A DNA stretch of 64,000 nucleotides from Gammaproteobacteria bacterium (lineage in GTDB: Bacteria > Pseudomonadota > Gammaproteobacteria > Steroidobacterales > Foliamicaceae), in NCBI GenBank assembly GCA_009844425.1, contig VYBN01000011.1, positions 62,001-126,000 of the forward strand, in the 5' to 3' direction. Below the pieces are notes generated by a model that did no database searches, was not told where the DNA came from, and worked only from the letters and a program-made list of their open reading frames with translations. The position numbers and the translations under genes were made by a program. How positions within the stretch are numbered: the stretch's first letter is position 1; the number at the start of each line of letters is the position of its first letter. Of the stretch, positions 1 through 10,341 are shown one piece after another.

Positions 1-725
1 ACAGCCTGGTCATCTATCTGCAGGCGCGCCTCAACCCGGCCAGCGCGCCCAGTTACGGCGTGCAAAGGGTGCCGGTCAAGCGCCGCGTGCAGCTCGTGGT
101 GTTCAACATCATGCCGCTGGGCCTGGTGGTCTTCTGCGTCGTGGGCTTCATCGTGCTCGGCTGGGCAACGCCCTCGGAGGCGGCGGCCTTCGGCGCGCTC
201 AGCGTGGCCGCGCTCGCGGCTTTTTCGCGCAAGCTCTCGGTCAGGGCGCTGCGAGCGTCGCTTGCCAGCACGGTTCGGATTTCCGGCATGGTGTTCCTGC
301 TGATCCTGAGTTCGTCGGTGTTCAGCCAATTGATGGCCTTCTCGGGCGCCAGCACGGCGGTGGTGGAGTGGTCGATCGCCCTGGAGGCGGGGCCGTACGC
401 GAAGTTGCTGCTGATGTTCGCCTTGATGCTGGTGCTGGGCATGTTCATGGACCAGCTTTCGATCATGCTGCTGACCATCCCGGTGTTCTTTCCGCTGGCC
501 ACCCTGATGGGCTTCGACCCGATATGGTTCGGCGTGGTGGTTTTGCTGGCCCTGGAGATGAGCCTGACCACGCCGCCGTTCGGGCTGCTGCTGTTCCTGA
601 TGCAGAGCGTCGCGCCCAAGGGAACCACGCTCGGACAGGTCATCCGCGCCGCCTTGCCTTACCTGGCTTGCGACGCGCTGTTGCTCGGCGTGCTGATCCT
701 GTTCCCCGCCATCACCCTCCGCTGA
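1..725 (+). CDS. dctM: TRAP transporter large membrane subunit (DctM family), 3' part
   Basis: Inner-membrane permease of a TRAP transporter, which imports a carboxylate-type solute with a periplasmic binding protein and a small membrane subunit. The reading frame is open from the window edge, so the N-terminal half is missing. About 240 residues remain with several long hydrophobic segments. Motifs such as GMFMDQLSIMLLTIPVFFP and MSLTTPPFGLLLF match the conserved C-terminal half of DctM proteins. It ends 9 bp before the stop of a convergent methyltransferase gene. The small subunit and binding protein presumably lie upstream, outside the window. Substrate cannot be inferred. Confidence 0.9.
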   Translation, partial: SLVIYLQARLNPASAPSYGVQRVPVKRRVQLVVFNIMPLGLVVFCVVGFIVLGWATPSEAAAFGALSVAALAAFSRKLSVRALRASLASTVRISGMVFLLILSSSVFSQLMAFSGASTAVVEWSIALEAGPYAKLLLMFALMLVLGMFMDQLSIMLLTIPVFFPLATLMGFDPIWFGVVVLLALEMSLTTPPFGLLLFLMQSVAPKGTTLGQVIRAALPYLACDALLLGVLILFPAITLR

Positions 726-734
726 CCCCGGGGG

Positions 735-1463
735 TTATTCGGCGGGTTTGGTGAGCTTGTAGAGGACGCGGTCGGTCTTGCCTCGAATGGCGGGGTCGAA
801 CACCATGATGGTGCGATCGTCGTCCGGGTTGCGAAGAAGGTCCGAACTCTCGATCTCGAAGTCGGCGGCCTCGATTATCGGCAGCGCCGTGGCCACGTTG
901 AGTCGATGCAGCTGTGTGTTGTCCTTGTCGGGGTCGCCGTAGTGGTCGATCACGCCGAGCACGCCGCCGGGCTTGAGCAAATCCTTGACCGCCGCCAGCA
1001 GGATCGCGACGTCCTCGTCACTTCCGAAGTTGTGGCGGTCATGCAGGTTCAGGGCGGTCAGGGCCGCGTCCAGCGAGCCGGGCTCCAGGCCGGTGTCGCC
1101 CTCATCGCGGTCCACCCGGATCACGTTCGGGAGCCGGTTGTCCGCCAGACGGGCCGTAATCGCCTTGTCATAGGCGTTGTCGTTGAAGCCCAGCAACATG
1201 GGAGGATTCTGCGCATAAACGGTGCCCTCCGGTCCCACGGCCACCGAAAGCACCTCGGTGTACCAGCCGCCCGAAGCCAGCAGGTCCATTACGGTCATGC
1301 CCGGCCCGATTCCGAGAAAGTCGAGCACCTCGGCCGGCCTCCTGGCCGCGTCCCGCGCCTTGTCCGCATCCGAACGGCCGCTCGCCGCCAATTGCTCCGC
1401 CAGGTCCGCGGACGCAGACATTGATACCAGGGCCATCAGGACCACTCCCAGCAATTTCTTCAT
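735..1463 (-). CDS. Exported class I SAM-dependent methyltransferase-like protein
   Basis: 242 residues. The first ~20 residues (MKKLLGVVLMALVSMSASA) form a clear Sec signal peptide, so the protein is probably periplasmic. A Rossmann methyltransferase-like core follows: a motif I-like stretch (MTVMDLLASGGWYTEVL, residues ~55-71) and a post-I region ending LKPGGVLGVIDHYGD. This exported methyltransferase-like family is common in marine Proteobacteria. Its substrate is unknown, and activity outside the cytoplasm would require a SAM source, so it may have lost catalysis. A strong GGAGGAGGA ribosome site precedes the ATG, beside a small GC hairpin formed by CCCCCG/CGGGGG at about 1475-1490. Confidence 0.8.
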   Translation of the reverse strand: MKKLLGVVLMALVSMSASADLAEQLAASGRSDADKARDAARRPAEVLDFLGIGPGMTVMDLLASGGWYTEVLSVAVGPEGTVYAQNPPMLLGFNDNAYDKAITARLADNRLPNVIRVDRDEGDTGLEPGSLDAALTALNLHDRHNFGSDEDVAILLAAVKDLLKPGGVLGVIDHYGDPDKDNTQLHRLNVATALPIIEAADFEIESSDLLRNPDDDRTIMVFDPAIRGKTDRVLYKLTKPAE

Positions 1464-1550
1464 TACGGTTCCTCCTCCCCCGATCCGGGGGCCTCAAAGT
1501 GTATCGCGCTCGGTTGGTTGCCTGTCGAAGAAGATGCCTATACTTGCCGT

Positions 1551-1694
1551 ATGGGTGATATATCCATGACGGAGATCGGCGCTCGGCTGGCCACCATCGA
1601 ACGCCTGCTGCACTGGACGCTCGGCCTGATCGGCGGCCTGATACTCGCGGTCTTGACCGGTGCCTTCGCGATCATCGCCTCCTTGCTGCCGTAG
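1551..1694 (+). CDS. Putative 47-residue single-span membrane protein
   Basis: A short frame (ATG at 1551, alternative ATG at 1566) encodes an N-terminal amphipathic stretch (ARLATIERLLHW) followed by one long hydrophobic segment (LGLIGGLILAVLTGAFAIIA) and a stop. The topology resembles many bacterial small membrane proteins and recalls the membrane coiled-coil protein at 4942-5217. It lies where a HigB toxin would be expected upstream of higA, but it has no RelE-like features. No homologue is recognised. The ribosome site is weak (GGGTGA before the second ATG). Support is only the open frame and its composition. Confidence 0.4.
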   Translation: MGDISMTEIGARLATIERLLHWTLGLIGGLILAVLTGAFAIIASLLP

Positions 1695-1773
1695 CATCTT
1701 CATGAGTTTCGGCATCTCCCCGAACCGGTATTCGGCCCGATCGCAGGGAAGTTACCTTTGACGGGGACATAAC

Positions 1774-2043
1774 GTGAGCGATCAACCTGTAGGTTCCTTT
1801 CACCCGGGTGAAATTCTGTTGGAGGAGTTTCTCGAGCCTATGGGACTGACTCAGGCGGCATTCGCCGAGCAGTTGGGCTGGACTCACGCCCGGCTGAATG
1901 AGTTGGTTCGTGGAAAGCGGGGAGTTGCCGCCGAAGCAGCGCTGGACTTGTCGCGAGCTCTGGGGACTTCACCGAAGCTATGGATGAATCTGCAGGCGAC
2001 GTTTGATCTGGACAGAGTTCAACGCGCGCGAAGCGCAGTCTGA
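1774..2043 (+). CDS. higA: HigA-family antitoxin-like XRE regulator (no adjacent toxin)
   Basis: 89 residues, GTG start with a GGGGA ribosome site. An XRE-type helix-turn-helix covers residues ~20-75, with the HigA hallmarks HPGEILLEEFLEPMGLTQ near the start and RALGTSPKLWMNLQATFDL near the end. HigA proteins bind their own operator and neutralise a RelE-fold HigB toxin normally encoded immediately upstream. Here the upstream 280 bp hold only a tiny membrane-protein frame, and the downstream gene is unrelated. It is therefore an orphan antitoxin, a stand-alone regulator, or the regulator of the large fusion gene 125 bp downstream on the same strand (inference from position only). Confidence 0.85.
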   Translation: MSDQPVGSFHPGEILLEEFLEPMGLTQAAFAEQLGWTHARLNELVRGKRGVAAEAALDLSRALGTSPKLWMNLQATFDLDRVQRARSAV

Positions 2044-2167
2044 TTCACTCGGGGCCGCTACAAGCGATTCACCGAGGTATTTTTCCAGGGACAATGGGTA
2101 AGCACTATGCACCGCAGCATTTGCTATTGGTTCCGTCCTTGCCCGCATCCTCGAAGACGAACGGAAC

Positions 2168-4576
2168 ATGATTCCGGCGTTCATCACCAAGATTCATTTA
2201 ACCGAGGCACTGCGGCGCATCGTTCGCGATGGAATTCCGCCTCAACGGCGAAGTCGAAAGTACTGCTTGGTGGCCAACGGCAACCATTTCCCGCCGAAGC
2301 AAGCGATTTCGATTGCTCATGCGGTCGCCACTGGCGAATTCTTAAGCCCGCACCGCTTTTCCGGGGGAGTGGAATCCAACGACTTTCTTCGCCGCCGCGG
2401 TTTTGATGTCGTCAAGTGTGGCTGCGGGGGTGGCGTTGAGCATTCCAGCGTTACGTCCGCGGTCGGGCCATCGTTGCGAAGATACCCCGCGATGGGGAGA
2501 ACGGCGGGGCAGCAGGGCGTCGCCCTGCCTCGCGATCAGTCCTTGGGCACGGAGGAACCCACGATTGGCTCTGTTCGCCACTCCGAGCGGTGTCGCGAAT
2601 GCAAGACTCGGGTGCGCCAGCTTCTGCGGCGCATCTACGGAACTTGTTTGCCCAACTACCGATTTGACTGGGGCACCGGCTTCTCCGCGTACGAGGGAAC
2701 CCCGATGGGTCCCGTTCTACGGGCCGTGGCGGCGGTTCTGGACGCTCATCGAGGATTCGCTGTAGATAACTTCGTGCGAGCCGACACACTAGCGCCATGT
2801 GATTTCTGGGTTCCTGATCCCGGATTCATCGTCGAGTTCGATGAGAGTCAGCACTTCACGGCCCCAAGGAAGCTCGCGCTCCGTGCTTACGCCAGCCAAG
2901 CGCCTCTGGGTTTTTCCGCCGAGCGCTGGGTCGCGCTGTGCGAGCAGCACGATGCGAAGGACAATCATCCGCCCTTCAGAGACGAGCAACGCGCCTGGTA
3001 CGACACGCTACGGGATCTTGTCCCGTCTATCAAGGGCTTCCAACCGACGGTGAGACTCTATGCGCGCGACTGCGCTTGGTGCTCGCTGGATCCGGACAAC
3101 CATCTCGACCGGAAACGCTTCTCGGATCTAATGGGTGGCCCCAGCATTTCGACTACTCGCGGAGCGACGACCGCGCGTCGTAAGGCTCCCGGAAAGACGT
3201 CAACACTGAACGCGGCGATGGTGTTTCCTACGGTAAGCTCAAAATCCTCTAACGGCGTTCCACCCGGTGGATCGGGCGCCCAGCAGCCGGTTGTGCCCGC
3301 TGCGCCGTCATTCGCCGGCGAAGCAATTGACTTCGTACTCTTCCCCGAAGGGTACATACGCGTGTCGGATGTAAGTCGAATCACCTCTTTGAAGCAGCTT
3401 GCGTCTGACTTGGGGGCACCACTGTTGGTTGGTGCGATAGATGATATAGACGCGACCGGGCGCGACTGGCAGGTTCTTCTGCGCTTTGAGTCCGATGGTT
3501 CCGACCCATTCCGCGTTTATGTCAAACACTCCACCGCTGGGGCAGTCGCGTTCGAGTTGCACGATTGGGATTCGCATGACAGGTTGCCCATATTTGAACT
3601 TGGCGGCGTAGGCGCCGGTGCAACGATCTGTCATGATCACTATCTGGGACTGCTTCCTCGCTTTCTCGCCGCACGCGGCGCACGCCTGTGGGTCAATCCC
3701 AGCTTCGACAACGTGACCGACATCAAGTGGTCTTCCGTTCTGCGCTTGAGAGCGGTTGAGAATCGCTTCTTCGCACTATGCACGCTTCATTGCTGCGCGA
3801 ACGGGCGAAGGACTCACCCATTTGGGTTCGCTCCAGACGGTGGGGAATTATCGGCGAGACAACCCGGTGCCGATGCCGCATGGCCGCTGTCGGAATGTTC
3901 CGAGGCCGGGAACATCTACATGATTGAACTCGATATGGACTTGGCGAGCAAACCGCTCGACTGGTCGAAGATCCCGCCAGCCGAACCAAAGCGGCCTGGC
4001 GGGGACATTACGCTTCGCAAGACCGTCCGAATTAAGTTGAAGGACGGAAGGCCCGCAGTGCTCGGGCGCACGGGCTGGAAGAGTATGAAAGCGGACAAAA
4101 GTCGGCTTTGCGTTGAGACAAAATACGGTCCCATACATGTTGGGGTCGTTTCGGGAGAACGGATTCTGGATGCAGCCGATTGCTTTCACGTGCTGGATAG
4201 CGCAAAACGGATCGGAGCCGCTCCGATCATCTGGAACCATTGGGAACGGCTGCCCGCCGATTCGGCGCGTCTGGCGACGCTCATGATGGGAAGGTCTATT
4301 GAGTGTTGTGCGCCGGTCGTGATTTCCGCACGCGAGAGCGACCGGGTTTGCGAACTGGTGGAACTGTCCGGAAATTACAAGATTCCTGTTCGAAGGATCT
4401 TAGAACCGCCTTACGAAGCTGTGGTTGATGTGAGGTATGCGCGAGGTTTGGATCATGCTTTCCAGATTGTCACGAAACATCTTCCAAGGAACATGGGAGC
4501 AAGGGCGCTGGATCGCTATCGGAGCTTGGCCCGCTCGGAAAGCAGTACGCAGCAGCACAGGAGTCCCACGGACTGA
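2168..4576 (+). CDS. Three-part fusion: McrA-like head, PD-(D/E)XK-like nuclease and nitrilase-fold domain
   Basis: 802 residues. Residues ~1-85 (NGNHFPPKQAISIAHAV, FSGGVESNDFLRRRGFDVV) resemble the small head domain that precedes HNH nucleases in some McrA-like restriction enzymes. Residues ~140-310 look like a PD-(D/E)XK or DUF559/Vsr-type nuclease: D217, then IVEFDESQHFTAPR with E223 and D225. This part is bracketed by CREC (142-145) and CAWC (302-305), a possible zinc pair. Residues ~380-600 have the nitrilase-superfamily triad: E394 in LFPEGY, K453 in VYVKHS and C488 in GATICHDHY. A ~200-residue tail is unrecognised. Its neighbours are an antitoxin-like gene upstream and TA and Mrr genes downstream, which suggests a defence role by inference. 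The start has only a weak ribosome site. Confidence 0.7.
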   Translation: MIPAFITKIHLTEALRRIVRDGIPPQRRSRKYCLVANGNHFPPKQAISIAHAVATGEFLSPHRFSGGVESNDFLRRRGFDVVKCGCGGGVEHSSVTSAVGPSLRRYPAMGRTAGQQGVALPRDQSLGTEEPTIGSVRHSERCRECKTRVRQLLRRIYGTCLPNYRFDWGTGFSAYEGTPMGPVLRAVAAVLDAHRGFAVDNFVRADTLAPCDFWVPDPGFIVEFDESQHFTAPRKLALRAYASQAPLGFSAERWVALCEQHDAKDNHPPFRDEQRAWYDTLRDLVPSIKGFQPTVRLYARDCAWCSLDPDNHLDRKRFSDLMGGPSISTTRGATTARRKAPGKTSTLNAAMVFPTVSSKSSNGVPPGGSGAQQPVVPAAPSFAGEAIDFVLFPEGYIRVSDVSRITSLKQLASDLGAPLLVGAIDDIDATGRDWQVLLRFESDGSDPFRVYVKHSTAGAVAFELHDWDSHDRLPIFELGGVGAGATICHDHYLGLLPRFLAARGARLWVNPSFDNVTDIKWSSVLRLRAVENRFFALCTLHCCANGRRTHPFGFAPDGGELSARQPGADAAWPLSECSEAGNIYMIELDMDLASKPLDWSKIPPAEPKRPGGDITLRKTVRIKLKDGRPAVLGRTGWKSMKADKSRLCVETKYGPIHVGVVSGERILDAADCFHVLDSAKRIGAAPIIWNHWERLPADSARLATLMMGRSIECCAPVVISARESDRVCELVELSGNYKIPVRRILEPPYEAVVDVRYARGLDHAFQIVTKHLPRNMGARALDRYRSLARSESSTQQHRSPTD

Positions 4577-4581
4577 AACAG

Positions 4582-4690
4582 TCAAGATAGCGGATTGATC
4601 CACTTGAGTCCGGTGAAACGGGCCATGTCAGCGTTGGTGGAATTGCGAGTTGTGGGCGTGAGCCAGCAGGTTGACCTCCAGAATGATCAC
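4582..4690 (-). pseudogene. vapC (PIN-domain toxin) remnant with an internal deletion
   Basis: Directly after the antitoxin gene and overlapping its stop, a GTG begins the frame VIILEVNLLAHAHNSQFHQR, which matches the first beta strand of a PIN domain (MIILDVNLL-type with the first acidic residue position). It stops after 20 codons. One base out of frame, the next 15 codons read DMARFTGLKWINPLS and stop, which matches the usual C-terminus of VapC proteins. The ~90-100 codons between, with the remaining acidic residues, are absent. The toxin is therefore a deletion remnant and cannot be active. Recognition is from memory of the family, not from an alignment. Confidence 0.65.
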
Positions 4691-4917
4691 CGGTCTAACC
4701 GATTTGCGACCTCGTCCGCTTCCAGTTTGTTCGCAAGCTGGTTGAGGCGGTCCATGTCGATTTCCGGCTTGAAGCCGAAAGCATGAGGCTCCACCTTGAA
4801 GCGGGGAGCGCGCTCCGGTTTGCTTCGATCTCCCGGTCCCAAGCGTGGCGACTTTTTGACCTCGGCTTTCATGCTCCCGCCGGTGCGCCGAATTGCCCGC
4901 CGCGGAAGCCGCTTCAC
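4687..4917 (-). CDS. Probable antitoxin of a decayed VapBC-type pair
   Basis: 76 residues from a GTG at 4917; an ATG at 4872 is an alternative, but its GGGAG is too close. The protein is basic in the first half and ends in an acidic helix (DMDRLNQLANKLEADE). The stretch FKVEPHAFGFKPEIDMDRLNQL is typical of small proteins placed just before PIN-domain toxins. The stop overlaps the start of the vapC remnant, the translational coupling expected for a TA pair. With the toxin broken, the antitoxin would be a relic or a free anti-addiction gene. DNA binding is inferred. Confidence 0.55.
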   Translation of the reverse strand: MKRLPRRAIRRTGGSMKAEVKKSPRLGPGDRSKPERAPRFKVEPHAFGFKPEIDMDRLNQLANKLEADEVANRLDR

Positions 4918-4941
4918 ATCCGGTGCGATTGCGCGGAGCGG

Positions 4942-5217
4942 TTACTCCGCTCTCGGCGAAAACTGGGCAGGCTCTCGTTCCAGCAACCTGCCCTCCATTC
5001 GTGCAACATCCGCCCGAAGGTCGCTCAAGTCGCCACGCACCTCGGCGATAGCGGAGCGATTTGCAGCGATGTCCGCCCGATTGATGGCGATTTCAGCACG
5101 CAGATCGGCGCGAAGATTGGCCTGACCGACCATGATCAGGCTGCCTAGTGCAATGGCCGAACCAACCACCGCTGCACACACCGTAAGAATTCCATTTGCC
5201 GCGCTGGTTAACTTCAT
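4942..5217 (-). CDS. Small membrane-anchored coiled-coil protein
   Basis: 91 residues. Residues ~8-32 are one hydrophobic segment (GILTVCAAVVGSAIALGSLI). They are followed by ~50 residues of heptad-like repeats rich in Ala, Arg, Ile and Asp (RADLRAEIAINRADIAANRS), predicted to form a coiled coil. Small proteins of this plan are frequent near toxin-antitoxin and restriction genes in Proteobacteria, but no function is established. It is followed on the same strand by the antitoxin gene 24 bp downstream. A GGAGGATC ribosome site precedes the ATG. Confidence 0.6.
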   Translation of the reverse strand: MKLTSAANGILTVCAAVVGSAIALGSLIMVGQANLRADLRAEIAINRADIAANRSAIAEVRGDLSDLRADVARMEGRLLEREPAQFSPRAE

Positions 5218-5328
5218 GACATGATCCTCCGTTGATCCAAGGCTCCTCCAAGGAGTATAGCAGCAGGCTTGCCCAGCGTGGCCAGCAGGGCACTCCGCCC
5301 GAAGCGCAGAAATGTGAAGAACTGTCGT

Positions 5329-6219
5329 TCAGACGGTCTCGAACCAATCACGTTGGATCTGCACTTGCTCTATTGTTTCCACGCCAAGTTCGTTTTCTTT
5401 TAGCAGATCGCAGAGACGGTCCCCGTCAATCAGGTCGATCGTGATCGCGCCGGAACGGGTGGCTTCTTCCGACGCCTGACTCGTAAATGATCCTGTAGTT
5501 ATGAAAAGGCCCTTGTCAGCGCGCCCCTGCAAGGCCCCGCGGAAATCTCTGATTTCCCCGGCACCTACACTCGCTTTCCAACGCTTGCACTGGAAATAGA
5601 CATGAAATGACACGAGGTTTACGCGCAGAACGCCCACACCGTCAATTCCGCCGTCGCCAGTTTTTCCCATGACCTCAATCTTGGTAAACCCCGCTTCCCG
5701 CAAAAGTCTGCCCGACAGCCGTTCAAACGCATCCGGAGGTATTTCCCCCAACACCTCCAAGAGTTGCGATTTCCAGCCCATTTCTTCTGGGCTGTCGTCT
5801 ACCGACTCGACATCATCGGGTTTCGCATGCTTGGCGGCAGACCGCTTTGCCTGCGATCGTTCACGCTCCTCCTTCAGTACCTGTACACGAATGGCGCGCG
5901 TCTGGTCGAGCTCGGTAATGGTTTTGCCTTTTGGAGTCAGCATCCAAACACCTCGCGCAGAATTTGCCAGCGCTTCGCCGCGTTTGAGGTGGGTGCGAGC
6001 CCACCCAAGGAAATAGTTCACCCGCGCTGTATTACCGGGACCCGGCATGGTAAAGGCCTGCTCGCTTGCGGTTACGCCTTCCTGCTTGATGACTTCCTGG
6101 TCCAATTCCTGAATGGTGGCGGACCCGCCCAGTTTCCTTAACGCCTCGACCGTAGCCAGCATCATTGCGGCTAAGTCGGGCGTTTTTTTCGCGTCGATCG
6201 TAAAACGTCTTTTTGTCAT
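5329..6219 (-). CDS. mrr: Mrr-type restriction endonuclease
   Basis: 296 residues. Residues ~1-100 form a winged-helix-like Mrr N-terminal domain (LGGSATIQELDQEVIKQEG, VNYFLGWARTHLKRGEAL). Residues ~175-290 are the Mrr catalytic domain: LSGRLLREAGF, then GDGGIDGVGVL with the metal-binding Asp, and VYFQCKRWKASVG giving the Q-x-K part of the PD-(D/E)XK active site. Such enzymes cleave DNA carrying foreign methylation. The start at 6219 was chosen because MTKRRFTID begins the conserved domain; the frame continues upstream only as a phase shadow of acsA. It is the last gene of the 1.5-6.2 kb accessory island. Confidence 0.88.
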   Translation of the reverse strand: MTKRRFTIDAKKTPDLAAMMLATVEALRKLGGSATIQELDQEVIKQEGVTASEQAFTMPGPGNTARVNYFLGWARTHLKRGEALANSARGVWMLTPKGKTITELDQTRAIRVQVLKEERERSQAKRSAAKHAKPDDVESVDDSPEEMGWKSQLLEVLGEIPPDAFERLSGRLLREAGFTKIEVMGKTGDGGIDGVGVLRVNLVSFHVYFQCKRWKASVGAGEIRDFRGALQGRADKGLFITTGSFTSQASEEATRSGAITIDLIDGDRLCDLLKENELGVETIEQVQIQRDWFETV

Positions 6220-6434
6220 GAGGCGCGGTTCCTTTTCGTAAGTATTTTGGGGTAGGAATGACGTAGCCCTGATCGCTTGTCGAGTACGGCAGCCGCAGAG
6301 AGTATTTGGTTTCGCCGCACACTCATGGGCGCGCGAGTCTATAACAGGCGGTCGGGTGTTGATAGCGTGCGCTTCGCTGATAGGTGCGCTAATCGTCGGG
6401 CAAGGGAGGCCGTTCTGGGACGCCTTGTGTGCTG

Positions 6435-8444
<2,010 letters not shown>

Positions 8445-8469
8445 GACACTGACCCGCCGTCCGGGCGAT

Positions 8470-9087
8470 TCAGGCGGCCTGTTCGAAGCGGCTCTGCAGG
8501 CGGCTGTCGCGCGGGAAATGGGCCTTCAGGAACTCCATCTGGTCGGCCAGCACGCGCCGACCCTTCAGATAGATGTACTCGGCATAGGTGGGCACGAAGG
8601 GCACGGCCAGCAACTGCATGCCGGCGTCCTCGGGCAGACGGCCGCCCTTGAAATTGTTGCAGCGCTTGCAGGCCGCCACAACGTTGGCCCAGGCGTCCGA
8701 TCCGCCCATGCTGATCGGGCGCACGTGATCGCGCGTCAGGTCGCGCTTGAGGAAGCGTCCGCCGCAATACATGCAGATCTGCGCGTCGCGGCGGAACAGC
8801 GTGTGGTTGTTGAGCGGCGGCGTGTAATTGTCGAGACGCTTGTTGAGTCCCGCCGACACGCCCTGGGTGGCCACGATCGTGTTGACGTCCACCGCGCTGC
8901 GGTGGCCGGTGCGCGCGCAGATTCCGCCGCGGATCCGGAATAGGGGCCGGCCGCAGTGGTAGGCGACCTGGCCCGCGTGATAGAGCCGCACGGCATCGCG
9001 GTAGTCGATCCAGCCCAGGGGCCGGCCCGCCACGTCGGTGCGCAGCACCCACTGGCGCAAGTCCAAGGCGTCTTCAAGCAGCAGCAT
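8470..9087 (-). CDS. HNH endonuclease family protein
   Basis: 205 residues with an AGGGAG ribosome site before the ATG at 9087. The HNH nuclease core lies at about residues 105-150: CMYCGG (zinc pair), LTRDHVRPISMGG (catalytic DH), then NVVAACKRCNNFKGGR, which has the conserved Asn and second Cys pair. The N-terminal ~100 residues are unassigned but typical of a widespread small HNH family often found in conserved chromosomal positions. It may act in DNA repair or metabolism rather than restriction; its role is unknown. It diverges from the transhydrogenase operon across a 132 bp spacer and precedes acsA. Confidence 0.85.
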   Translation of the reverse strand: MLLLEDALDLRQWVLRTDVAGRPLGWIDYRDAVRLYHAGQVAYHCGRPLFRIRGGICARTGHRSAVDVNTIVATQGVSAGLNKRLDNYTPPLNNHTLFRRDAQICMYCGGRFLKRDLTRDHVRPISMGGSDAWANVVAACKRCNNFKGGRLPEDAGMQLLAVPFVPTYAEYIYLKGRRVLADQMEFLKAHFPRDSRLQSRFEQAA

Positions 9088-9219
9088 CACACGCTCCCTT
9101 TCAGGTGGCCTTATACCTCTAAATTGAGAAATTTCAATGTCCGACGGACAAAATCGGCGCGGCCGGTCGGCTAAAATGCGCGCCAACTCCCGCTTGCTGC
9201 GCAGTATTCCCTCTCCCAG

Positions 9220-10335
9220 ATGCCCCTGACAATCGGCGTTTTGCGCGAGACCGCGCCAGGTGAAAAGCGCGTGGCCGTGGTCCCCAAGGTCTGGGCGCGC
9301 ATGCAGGCTGCGGGGCTGCGCGTCGTCATGGAGAAGGGCGCGGGCCTTGCCGCGAGTTTCGCGGACGGCGATTACAAGGACATTGGGCTGGAGTCTTCGC
9401 CCGCCGCCGTGACGACGACTTGCGATGCCCTGTTCTGCGTGGGGCCGCCGGAGATCGAGCGCATCGGGGAGCTGAAGAAGGGCGCGATGGTGATGGGCCT
9501 GTTGAACGCCTACACGCCATCCGAAACGACGGACGCCCTGCGGGATTCCGGGGTAACGGCGTTTTCGATGGAGCTTGTACCGCGGATCGCACGCGCCCAG
9601 TCCATGGACGTGCTGTCCTCGCAGGCCTCGGTAGCGGGCTACAAGGCGGTCCTGATGGCCGCCGACGAATCGCAGAAGTTCCTGCCCATGCTCACTACCG
9701 CCGCCGGCACGATCAGTCCCGCGCGGGTCCTGGTTCTGGGGGCCGGCGTCGCGGGACTGCAGGCCATCGCCACCGCCCACCGGCTGGGCGCCGTGATCGA
9801 GGCCTACGACGTGCGCGAGGAAACGCGCGAACAGGTGGAGTCCCTGGGCGCCCGCTTCGTTGACTCCGGCGTAAGCGCGACGGGCGAAGGCGGCTATGCG
9901 CGGGAACTGACCGCCGAGGAAAAGGCCATGCAGCAGCAGGCCCTGGATCGCCATATCGCTGCCAGCGACATACTGATCACCACCGCCGCGGTTCCCGGCC
10001 GGCCCTCGCCGCGCATCGTCAGCGCCGCCGCGGTCGAGCAGATGCGGCCGGGTTCGGTCATCGTGGACCTGGCGGCCGAGGGCGGCGGAAACTGCGAGTT
10101 GAGCCGTCCGGGCGAGACGATAGACCACAATGGCGTGCGCATCATGGCGCCGTTGAAAGTGCCGGCGATGATGGCGCGCCACGCCAGCGCCATGTATTCG
10201 CGCAACCTGTTCAATTTCATCAAGCCCGCCATCGATGGCGAGGAGTTTTCACTCGATCTGGACGATCCCGTCTTCGCGGGCACGCTGCTGACCCATGAGG
10301 GCGAGATCCGCTACGCGGGAGCGAGGAGGGACTGA
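9220..10335 (+). CDS. pntAA: NAD(P) transhydrogenase subunit alpha, part 1 (NAD-binding)
   Basis: 371 residues. The soluble NAD(H)-binding domain (dI) of the proton-translocating transhydrogenase, which drives NADP reduction by NADH using proton motive force. The alanine dehydrogenase/PNT N-terminal domain starts at MPLTIGVLRETAPGEKRVA. The Rossmann motif VLVLGAGVAGLQAIATAHRLGA lies at ~residues 168-190 and the RQD-loop region is RIARAQSMDVLSSQA. The subunit is split from its membrane part, the three-gene arrangement known from Rhodospirillum. It is followed by pntAB after 6 bp. A TAAAAT at 9172-9177 upstream is a possible -10 element. Confidence 0.95.
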   Translation: MPLTIGVLRETAPGEKRVAVVPKVWARMQAAGLRVVMEKGAGLAASFADGDYKDIGLESSPAAVTTTCDALFCVGPPEIERIGELKKGAMVMGLLNAYTPSETTDALRDSGVTAFSMELVPRIARAQSMDVLSSQASVAGYKAVLMAADESQKFLPMLTTAAGTISPARVLVLGAGVAGLQAIATAHRLGAVIEAYDVREETREQVESLGARFVDSGVSATGEGGYARELTAEEKAMQQQALDRHIAASDILITTAAVPGRPSPRIVSAAAVEQMRPGSVIVDLAAEGGGNCELSRPGETIDHNGVRIMAPLKVPAMMARHASAMYSRNLFNFIKPAIDGEEFSLDLDDPVFAGTLLTHEGEIRYAGARRD

Positions 10336-10341
10336 ATCGCA

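Noticed and set aside
1494-1773. A HigB toxin gene upstream of the HigA-like gene.
   Set aside because: No frame with RelE/HigB features on either strand; only the 47-codon membrane-protein frame is present.
6220-6434. The spacer between mrr and acsA examined for a tRNA or attachment site at the island edge.
   Set aside because: No tRNA-like fold, direct repeat or integrase gene was found.
9088-9219. A full sigma-70 promoter for the transhydrogenase operon.
   Set aside because: A TAAAAT is present at 9172 but no acceptable -35 lies at the right distance, so it is only mentioned under pntAA.
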